From the NCBI RefSeq assembly GCF_900156205.1, contig NZ_FTNA01000050.1, positions 1 to 7,748 on the forward strand: a DNA stretch of 7,748 nt, given 5' to 3'. The stretch is from Leptospira interrogans. Its GTDB lineage: Bacteria; Spirochaetota; Leptospiria; Leptospirales; Leptospiraceae. Below are positions 1 to 7,748 of the stretch, one piece after another. The position numbers were made by a program, and so were the translations under genes. The notes beneath the pieces are model-generated. The model ran no database searches. It was not told where the DNA came from and saw only the letters and a program-made list of their open reading frames with translations. Every line of letters starts with the position of its first letter. Within the stretch, counting starts at the first letter, position 1.

Positions 1-291
<291 letters not shown>

Positions 292-300
<9 letters not shown>

Positions 301-310
301 AAATGTGTCC
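292..310 (+). repeat. Right terminal inverted repeat of the left IS3 element
   Basis: Read on the minus strand this segment is GGACACATTTTTACGCAGC. It matches the left end of the second IS copy (7420-7437, GGACACCTTTTACTCAGC) except for two mismatches and one single-base gap. It contains the orfB stop codon. The outer edge is therefore placed at about 310-311. The target duplication cannot be checked because the other end of this copy is outside the window. Confidence 0.8.
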
Positions 311-344
311 AATAATTCGTCACTAGGTTACTCGCTTCTATTGG

Positions 345-618
345 CGCTTGACAGATCACGTTTGAAACTCAACACAACTCTCTTATGGATCGCGTTGTAG
401 GAACTAAGTTTTACAGAAGATTTGTTATAATTCTGATAGATTAATTTTGAGATACAATACTTGTGCGTAAGGTTATGATAGGAAGCGTTTTGCTGAGTTT
501 GAACGCGACTCGGAAAACTCAACGAATGTCCTCTAAGGATCGGCATTCAGGAAGCGTTTTATTGAGTTCAAGAAGCGAAACGTTGAATTTTTCGAACGCT
601 CCTTTTAGGAACTGAGAT
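345..618. repeat. Cluster of three related, degenerate hairpin repeats
   Basis: Two units have the same layout: AACTCAAC, then a 25-nt hairpin, then AGGAA. Unit 1 hairpin is 374-398 with arms ACAAC/GTTGT; unit 2 hairpin is 524-548 with arms GAATG/CATTC. The arms differ but stay complementary, while the core is shared (TCxxxTAxGGATCG-like). Unit 3 (about 550-618) repeats the GGAAGCGTTTT(GC/AT)TGAGTT block of 481-499 and a similar CTCCTTTTAGGA core, but its outer arm is lost. Units 2 and 3 are 69 bp apart; unit 1 lies 150 bp before unit 2. A further 7-bp stem, TGAGTTT (494-500) with AAACTCA (515-521), overlaps unit 2. The function is unknown. Confidence 0.55.
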
Positions 619-628
619 TGAGTTTTAC

Positions 629-716
629 AAAAATGTGGGAACTACTAAAAATTTAACGAGATTAGAACTGCTCGAAAGTTCACAAATGCGATCTAATTTG
701 TGGAAAACTGCTACAG
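629..716 (+). repeat. Dispersed intergenic repeat, copy A
   Basis: This stretch aligns with 7056-7145 (copy C) and more weakly with 2562-2632 (copy B). Shared words in order are AAATGTGGGA, AAAAATTTAAC, ATTAGAA, and CGAAAGTTC followed by CAAAT; copy C keeps them with a few changes. In copy A the palindromic partner (CACA in copy C) of the TGTG arm has been lost. It lies in non-coding DNA, as do all other copies, which fits a decaying mobile or structural repeat. Confidence 0.6.
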
Positions 717-1005
717 TCAATTTTGCAAAGATACAGAAATTCTCAAAAGTTGCGCCTAACATAGAATTATTGGTTTTTTTGAAAAAGATCTACATTCTAA
801 TTTTTTGAATAAGCTCAAGATAGTTTTATGTTCATGTGTTTGAGTAATAGTTGGGAGACCCACAAATTGTAAAAATAGTCCTTTTTCAGAATTGAAATCA
901 ATTAACATGAATTTGATACAATAAATCTATTTACAAAGAGCCAATTTCAAAAATTTAAAACGTGGAAACTTATACACGAACTCTCTAGTCACAAACGGAA
1001 ATGCC

Positions 1006-1033
1006 TTGAAAGTAAAATAGGGCACAATATTTT
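1006..1033 (+). promoter_or_regulatory. Candidate promoter for the M20 peptidase
   Basis: TTGAAA (1006-1011) and TATTTT (1028-1033) are separated by 16 bp and end 24 bp before the ATG. The predicted leader would be short, about 17-20 nt. Such matches are frequent in AT-rich DNA, and another candidate lies at 892-920, so this is only a suggestion. Confidence 0.25.
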
Positions 1034-1057
1034 CTTCCGCACTTAGGAGAATTAAAG

Positions 1058-2506
1058 ATGAATTGGAAAAAAATCGTCTTCGGCTTTTTAGGAGCTTTGG
1101 TTTTATTTTTACTCTATACGATTTTTGTTACAGAAAAAGGGATCCAGTCGATAAACCCCACCACAAAGTTTAAACGAGATTATGGAAAAATTGCCGAAGA
1201 AGCTTCGAAAGATTTACAAACGTATCTTAAAATTCAAACGGTTCGAGGAAATGAAAAACAGGCGGTTTTATTTTTAAAAAGTCTCTTTGATAAACGAGGA
1301 ATTAAAACCAGAATATTTGAAGTTCCTGGAAAACCGGAAAGAGCGAGTATCATGGCGGAGATCAAAGGAACAGATCCAGAAGGTGGTTTGATACTTACAA
1401 ATCATATCGATGTAGTAGAAGCCGATCCAAGTGAGTGGGATGAGGCGCCGTTTTCAGGAGTAAGAAAAGGAGATAGAATTTACGGAAGAGGGGCCGTGGA
1501 TATGAAAGGTCTGGGAATCATGGAGTTATATGCTTTCTTTTTGATTCATGATTCTGGAATGAAACTTAAGAAAAATCTAATGTATCTTGCAGTTGCCGAC
1601 GAAGAAAGTCGTTCCGAATTTGGGATGAGGTTTTTGATCGCAAATCATAAAGAAATTTTTAACGGTTATGAGTTTGTTCACAATGAGGGAGGAATCGGAA
1701 CCAAAGACGTAGTTGTAAAGGGAAGTAAAATCTTTAATATTCAACACGCAGAAAAAGGAATTATCTGGTTGGATCTGAAATCAGAAGATATTTCCGGACA
1801 CGGAAGTACTCCGCCAATACAATATGCAGCTTTGAATCTCATCGACTTTCTCAGTGAGCTTAAGAAGATGAACGAAGTTGTTATTATCAAAGACGAGACC
1901 GCTTCGTTCTTTTATCAAATGGGAGAAGTAAGCCCTTTCCCCAATTCATTTGTATTAAAAAGATCTCGGAATCCGTTATTAGGAATCGTTCTAAATGGAG
2001 TGATTCGATCAAACAAACATCTAAGAGCTATGACTAGTAATACCGTAAGTATAACCGGAATTGATACTCATCAAGCAGGTATAAACGTAATCACTTCAAA
2101 AACAGAAGGAATGGTCGACATAAGAATCTTACCTGGTTTTAGTGAAAATGAGATCTTTGAAAAAATAAAAAAACTCGCTGAAAAATATAGAGTGAAAGTC
2201 AGTGCGAGACATTTAGAACCTGGAACGATTTCGCCAGTGGATTCAAAATATTTTCAAATTTTATCTGGAGTTGTTCAACAAGTGGTTCCAGGTTCGATCG
2301 TAACTCCTTTTTTATCTCCTGGAACTACGGACTCATCTTATTTAAGAATGGCCGGATTTAAATGTTACGGTTTGATTCCAGCGCTCATGACTTCGGAAGA
2401 AATAGATGGAATACATGGTAAAAATGAAAGTACTACGATTGAACATTTAAAAACAGGAATTGAAATTCTACATAGAACGGTTTTAGAATTCAATAATGCT
2501 CCTTAA
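1058..2506 (+). CDS. Membrane-anchored M20-family metallopeptidase (PM20D1/CPS1-like)
   Basis: A 482-residue zinc hydrolase of the M20 clan, which cleaves or forms amide bonds in peptides or N-acyl amino acids; the exact substrate cannot be read from sequence. Residues 6-24 form one hydrophobic helix after MNWKK with no obvious cleavage site, so the enzyme is probably tethered with its catalytic part outside the cytoplasmic membrane. Metal and active-site motifs are all present: NHIDVV (His116, Asp118), GRGAVDMKG (Asp148), ADEES (Glu182 base, Glu183 ligand), NEGG (Glu210) and IHGKNE (His453). GHGSTP (His248) begins the lid/dimerisation domain, roughly 235-370, inserted in the catalytic domain. 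The helix, the WxxxPFSG stretch and the C-terminal HGxNE favour the CPS1/PM20D1 branch over ArgE/DapE. AGGAGA at 1045-1050, 7 nt before the ATG, supports the start. It is flanked by long spacers and appears monocistronic. Confidence 0.9.
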   Translation: MNWKKIVFGFLGALVLFLLYTIFVTEKGIQSINPTTKFKRDYGKIAEEASKDLQTYLKIQTVRGNEKQAVLFLKSLFDKRGIKTRIFEVPGKPERASIMAEIKGTDPEGGLILTNHIDVVEADPSEWDEAPFSGVRKGDRIYGRGAVDMKGLGIMELYAFFLIHDSGMKLKKNLMYLAVADEESRSEFGMRFLIANHKEIFNGYEFVHNEGGIGTKDVVVKGSKIFNIQHAEKGIIWLDLKSEDISGHGSTPPIQYAALNLIDFLSELKKMNEVVIIKDETASFFYQMGEVSPFPNSFVLKRSRNPLLGIVLNGVIRSNKHLRAMTSNTVSITGIDTHQAGINVITSKTEGMVDIRILPGFSENEIFEKIKKLAEKYRVKVSARHLEPGTISPVDSKYFQILSGVVQQVVPGSIVTPFLSPGTTDSSYLRMAGFKCYGLIPALMTSEEIDGIHGKNESTTIEHLKTGIEILHRTVLEFNNAP

Positions 2507-2517
2507 AGTTCTTTTAG

Positions 2518-2555
2518 AGTTACTTCAAGGTGAGAATTCATGCCTTGAAGTAACT
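2518..2555 (+). terminator. Strong hairpin after the M20 gene, possible terminator
   Basis: AGTTACTTCAAGG (2518-2530) pairs perfectly over 13 bp with CCTTGAAGTAACT (2543-2555), with a 12-nt loop. It starts 11 bp after the peptidase stop, so it is well placed to end or protect that transcript. No T-run follows on either strand, so intrinsic termination is uncertain. It could instead be a processing hairpin or one end of a repeat. Confidence 0.4.
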
Positions 2556-2561
2556 GAGGAT

Positions 2562-2632
2562 TGTCCCAAAACATTAGAAATGTAGAAACCCCTACGAAAT
2601 TCATTACTAGAAATGCTGTTTTGAAAATCTCA
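2562..2632 (+). repeat. Dispersed intergenic repeat, copy B (degenerate)
   Basis: The order TCCCAAAAC, AAATGT, GAAAC, CTAC, AAATT, CTAGAA, TGCT, TTGAAAATC follows copies A (629-716) and C (7036-7145). A small palindrome, GTAG (2582-2585) with CTAC (2592-2595), sits where copy C has TGTG/CACA. The changed but still paired arms suggest the hairpin has been kept. Confidence 0.45.
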
Positions 2633-2721
2633 AAGTGGGCCTAATAAAGCAGAACTGCTAGTAGTAACTCCAATGATTTCAAGTTAGGTGAGATAAGAGT
2701 TTTTATAAAAGAATGCATAAC

Positions 2722-2936
2722 GTGCTTTTTGATACCTCTTCTTCACGCGATTCTTTCGTCTACTTTTCAAACCAGATCTTCTTAAAAATGAACGCTTTTA
2801 ATAAGAACCTGTTTTTTTAAAACGAGAAATCTTTTAGGATGTTTCCAAGTGTAAGGAAGTGCTTTTCGATTCTATTGAAGTATTTTACAATAGACGTATT
2901 CTTATCTACTAAATATTAAGTCCAGATAAATTTTAG
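2722..2936 (+). pseudogene. Decayed IS3-family orfB relic
   Basis: Short stretches in different frames line up in order with the end of an IS3 transposase. Near 2722-2775, with frame changes, there is a DSF..STFQTR stretch resembling the conserved ESFFSTLKTE. At 2853-2897 one frame reads KEVLFDSIEVFYNRR, close to the usual EAxxxIFDYIEVFYNRxR. At 2919-2933 it reads SPDKF, the usual SPxxFE end. A stop (2910-2912) and at least two frameshifts lie between them, so it cannot encode transposase. Its ending differs from the intact copy at 1-300 (SPVQFE), so it comes from a different, older IS3 element. No ends or orfA are recognisable. Confidence 0.6.
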
Positions 2937-2955
2937 GACTCCGAGTTTTTATATT

Positions 2956-3055
2956 AGAGTTGTTGAAAATTCCCTAGTTCCGATTAACAAAACTGCTTTA
3001 ATTGCCCGTTTCCATAAAATAGAAACAGATGGAGAATTAATTTTTCAACAATTCT
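2956..3055. mobile_element. 100-bp MITE-like element
   Basis: The ends are inverted repeats: AGAGTTGTTGAAAATT (2956-2971), and on the minus strand from 3055 AGAATTGTTGAAAAATT. They differ by one mismatch and one extra A. The element is flanked on both sides by ATT (2953-2955 and 3056-3058), consistent with a 3-bp target duplication. A central stem GTTTC (3008-3012)/GAAAC (3022-3026) lies inside. A GTTGTTGAAAA-type end resembles ends I associate with IS5-group elements, so a non-autonomous IS5-type derivative is my best guess. It has no transposase. Confidence 0.5.
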
Positions 3056-3058
3056 ATT

Positions 3059-3534
3059 ATTTTTTATATATGACGACTTTTCACAGAAAATTGCTCTTCG
3101 GTTCTACTTATTATTTTATCCCAAAATCTCCGCTGCCAATTCATTGATAACGACGAATAACTTTTCGAGATCGCAAATGAATCATAGAAAAGCGAGAAAA
3201 TACATCGCTTTATTTTTCGGATGCGGTCGTATTCTAGTTCGTTTAGTTTCTCTTTCTAAAAAGAAAACCTAAGAGCGCAGAATCTAGAACAGTATTCAAT
3301 CAAATTAATTTCAAAAGATCAAAAAAGAAATTCTTACATAAAGAAAAAGATTTTTAGCACATCTATCTTATGGAGTGTACTATAACTTAGAATGGACCTC
3401 AAAACTTTAAAATACTCATTATGAATTTAAGTAGGAGTTCAACCATTTTCAGACGAGCTATGATTTTGCTGTGTCACAAAACAAACAAAAAGAAACTGTG
3501 AAGACAAAACAAATCAAGATCCAATCTTAGTAAC
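3059..3534. other. Gene-free spacer upstream of rsmG
   Basis: No supported gene on either strand. A 31-codon frame at 3177-3272 has no ribosome-binding site or recognisable content. A weak inverted copy of the dispersed repeat lies at 3421-3450. I cannot find a convincing promoter for rsmG, although the cluster's transcript must start here or further upstream. No canonical parS palindrome (TGTTTCACGTGAAACA type) is visible here or elsewhere in the window. Confidence 0.5.
3421..3450 (-). repeat. Possible dispersed repeat copy D (inverted, short)
   Basis: On the minus strand this reads AAAATGGTTGAACTCCTAC then TTAAATTCAT, resembling AAAATGTGGGAACTACTAAAAATTTAAC of copy A. Similarity covers only about 30 bp, so it may be chance. 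Confidence 0.3.
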
Positions 3535-4276
<742 letters not shown>

Positions 4277-4299
<23 letters not shown>

Positions 4300-5038
4300 C
4301 AATCAAAAAGGTGGTGTCGGAAAAACGACAACTTCTATCAATCTCGCGGCCAATCTTGCTTCGATTGAAAAAAAAGTTTTAATTATAGATATGGACCCGC
4401 AAGGAAATTCCGGTTCTGGTCTAGGACTTGAGATCCATAAAACTAATAAAACTTCGTATGAATTATTGTTAGGTGAAGCTTCCGTAAATGAGTGTATTCA
4501 AAGAACGAACGTTTCTAATCTTCATATCATTCCTTCTAACATCAATTTAAGCGGCGCAGAAGCAGATTTACTTGCAGAAGATCAAAGAGAATATAGACTC
4601 AAAAATGCAATTTCCGATCTTCGGACAGAATACGATTATATCTTAATCGATTGCCCGCCTTCGTTAGGAATTTTGACAATCAACGCGTTATGCGCTGCGG
4701 ATAGCGTGATGATCACTCTTCAAACCGAGTATTTCGCTTTGGAAGGGTTGACTCAGTTGATGAAAATTATTTCTCTCGTTCAAAATCAGCTCAACCCTTC
4801 TTTAGAATTAGAAGGAGTTCTTTTGACTATGTTTGATAAAAGAACCAACCTTGCAAATCAAGTTGCTGAAGACGTTAAGTCTTATTTTAAAGACAAAGTT
4901 TATACTACGATCATTCCAAGAAATGTAAAGTTAAGCGAAGCTCCTTCTTTTGGGCAAACAATTCTAAGTTATGATCCAGAAGGAGTAGGTGCTCAAAGTT
5001 ATAGAAGCCTCGCTCTGGAAGTTGCAGGGAAGAATTAA
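4277..5038 (+). CDS. parA: Chromosome partitioning ATPase ParA (Soj)
   Basis: A 253-residue deviant-Walker ATPase that binds DNA non-specifically as an ATP dimer and is driven along the nucleoid by ParB-parS complexes to segregate the replicated origin. KGGVGKTTT at residues 11-19 carries the signature and catalytic lysines (Lys11, Lys16). DMDPQGN at 38-44 is the A' motif, YILIDCPPS at 121-129 is Walker B. The end ([13 protein letters not shown]...[11 protein letters not shown]) is typical of chromosomal Soj. No N-terminal HTH is present, arguing against a plasmid type Ia ParA. An ATG at 4226 would add 17 basic residues; I prefer ATG 4277 because the protein then begins [13 protein letters not shown] like its relatives and has TAAGGG (4266-4271) 5 nt upstream. 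It overlaps rsmG by 23 nt and ends 2 nt before parB, so the three are probably translationally coupled. Confidence 0.95.
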
Positions 5039-5040
5039 AA

Positions 5041-5916
<876 letters not shown>

Positions 5917-5918
5917 GA

Positions 5919-5960
5919 ATGAAAGATTCTGAATTGGATGAAACAAAAATCATCTTATAG
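5919..5960 (+). pseudogene. 13-codon open frame after parB; possible truncated gene start or leader
   Basis: ATG at 5919 lies 2 nt after the parB stop, the same spacing as parA to parB, and reads [13 protein letters not shown] before TAG at 5958-5960. The acidic, gene-like composition and coupled position suggest the start of a former third gene that has lost its remainder, replaced by the membrane-protein gene from 5978. Alternatively it is a short leader that delivers ribosomes to the TTG start 17 nt after its stop, or it is chance. I do not recognise the peptide. Confidence 0.3.
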
Positions 5961-5977
5961 AAAGGGTAGATAAAGTT

Positions 5978-6790
<813 letters not shown>

Positions 6791-6858
6791 AAAGGTTCGG
6801 TTATTTTTTTATCATTGCTTATGCAATTTTAATCAGTTTTTGTTTCCTAATAGAGTAA

Positions 6859-7252
6859 ATATTAAATTTTTATTTATCGTAGATTCTGTGTAGGTTTTTA
6901 AAAAATTTTTTGGGAATTTGTCCCAACTCACAAAAGTTGTGGTTCATCTTGATTGATAACACTCGGCGTTTTATCTTGAAATAAGGTTTTGTAGAAAAAA
7001 TTTGCAGTACTTATTTTATGGGAATCAATATTGAATTTATCCCAAAACTTCAAAATGTGGGAGTTCACACAAAAATTTAACAATATTAGAATTACTTGAA
7101 AGTTCGCAAATTACCAAATGTGATGTGACGGTTTTTGTAGAAACTATTGTGTTTTATTAAGAATTTCTAAAGAACTATCACGTAAATTCTTCGAGGTTTT
7201 GGGATAGACTCATTACAAATTACAGTAGTTTTTAATTACCGAATCATTAGAA
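6859..7252. other. Gene-free spacer with palindromes
   Basis: No coding region found. It contains AAAAAATTTTTT (6900-6911), overlapping a stem TTGGGA/TCCCAA (6910-6915 with 6921-6926), then a small stem CACAA/TTGTG (6929-6933 with 6937-6941). None is followed by a T-run, so I do not call a terminator. A dispersed-repeat copy fills much of 7036-7145. Confidence 0.5.
7036..7145 (+). repeat. Dispersed intergenic repeat, copy C
   Basis: This is the best preserved copy. It starts like copy B (TTTATCCCAAAACTT, then AAAATGT) and continues like copy A (AAAAATTTAAC, ATTAGAATT, TTGAAAGTTCGCAAAT). TGTG (7057-7060) and CACA (7068-7071) arms flank GGAGTT, making a small hairpin that corresponds to GTAG/CTAC in copy B. 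Confidence 0.6.
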
Positions 7253-7417
7253 TCAATCTGGTTGTCTGATTTTAATTTGTTGAATTTCCCCACTTAGTAT
7301 CTTATCTATTTCATCTAATGTTATTTGAAACCACCATTCAATATTTTTAATGTCATAATAACTAAAAGTAAAAGCATTTTCTATTGAATCATAACCACCT
7401 AACCTAGTTACGTAAAA
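7253..7417 (-). pseudogene. C-terminal fragment of an unknown gene, cut by the IS3 element
   Basis: On the minus strand a frame is open from the IS edge to a TGA (7253-7255), encoding 54 residues that begin FYVTRLGGYDSIENAF and end GEIQQIKIRQPD. The composition (WWFQITLDEIDKILSG, mixed charged and aromatic residues) looks like real protein rather than translated spacer. It has no start codon: the frame meets the left IS inverted repeat at 7420 and hits a stop just inside the element. The 5' part should lie beyond the right-hand IS, outside this window. The length and acidic/aromatic make-up could suit a small immunity-type or hypothetical protein, but I do not recognise it. Confidence 0.5.
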
Positions 7418-7419
7418 AC

Positions 7420-7437
7420 GGACACCTTTTACTCAGC
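7420..7437 (+). repeat. Left terminal inverted repeat of the right IS3 element
   Basis: GGACACCTTTTACTCAGC matches, inverted, the right end of the left-hand IS (292-310) apart from two mismatches and one gap. It lies 19 bp before the orfA start, as expected for the left end of an IS3 element. Confidence 0.8.
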
Positions 7438-7456
7438 GAATGAGGTAAAGGTGAAT

Positions 7457-7748
<292 letters not shown>

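Larger units (their letters stand above)
311..1057. other. Gene-poor spacer between IS3 end and M20 peptidase
   Basis: No convincing coding region on either strand. A 72-codon minus-strand frame at 328-546 has no recognisable domain and runs through the hairpin repeats. The spacer holds the repeat cluster at about 345-618, a dispersed-repeat copy at 629-716 and, near its right end, candidate promoter and ribosome-binding sequences for the peptidase. A second possible promoter is TTGAAA (892-897) with GATACA (915-920), 17-bp spacer. The rest (717-890) is AT-rich with nothing I can assign. Confidence 0.6.

Noticed and set aside
328..546. 72-codon minus-strand open frame in the left spacer
   Set aside because: It runs through the hairpin repeat units, has no recognisable domain, and its composition follows the repeats rather than a protein.
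697..978. DnaA-box-like words (TGTGGAAAA at 699-707, TTATACACG at 970-978) suggesting an origin
   Set aside because: Each has a mismatch to the consensus, they are far apart, the first falls inside the dispersed repeat, and there is no dnaA, AT-rich unwinding element or box cluster.
2976..3150. Open plus-strand frame through the MITE-like element reading LVPINKTALIARFHKIETDG
   Set aside because: It has no start codon, crosses the element's right inverted repeat into unrelated DNA and shows no known motif, so I read it as chance.
3177..3272. 31-codon plus-strand frame starting MNHRKARKYIALFFG
   Set aside because: No ribosome-binding site, no neighbours in an operon, and no recognisable content; short frames like this are expected by chance.
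6900..6942. Palindromes after the membrane gene as a terminator
   Set aside because: The stems are only 5-6 bp and none is followed by a T-run in the right position.

Overview
The window looks like a chromosomal segment of a pathogenic Leptospira (L. interrogans group). The assignment is an inference from the low G+C, the Leptospira-like RsmG/ParA/ParB sequences, long gene-poor spacers full of decayed repeats, and IS3-family ends. No database search was possible.

Layout, left to right. The window opens inside an IS3-family transposase (orfB, 1-300) whose right inverted repeat ends near 310. A 747-bp spacer follows, holding a cluster of hairpin-forming repeats (about 345-618) and one copy of a dispersed repeat (629-716). 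Next is a membrane-anchored M20 metallopeptidase (1058-2506) with a strong hairpin just after its stop. A 1-kb gene-free stretch (2507-3534) holds another dispersed-repeat copy, a badly decayed IS3 orfB relic (about 2722-2936), a 100-bp MITE-like element with inverted ends and an apparent 3-bp target duplication (2956-3055), and a weak inverted copy of the dispersed repeat. Then comes the tightly packed housekeeping cluster rsmG-parA-parB (3535-5916). A 13-codon open frame sits 2 nt after parB. After it lies an eight-helix membrane protein built from two near-identical halves (5978-6790), with a frameshifted third partial unit beyond its stop. After more non-coding DNA and a further dispersed-repeat copy, a minus-strand gene fragment (7253-7417) is cut at the left end of a second IS3 element, whose orfA (7457 to the window end) carries an A-AAA-AAG frameshift site.

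Functionally, RsmG methylates 16S rRNA, and ParA/ParB form the ATPase/CTPase pair that segregates the chromosome origin. These genes overlap or nearly touch and probably share a transcript. Everything around the cluster looks remodelled: IS elements of the same type and orientation at both edges, an older IS relic, a MITE-like insertion, a truncated gene on the right and a lineage-specific duplicated membrane gene directly after parB. I do not see an obvious new defence or biosynthetic system. The more novel material is the duplicated membrane gene, the covarying hairpin repeats and the multi-copy dispersed repeat.
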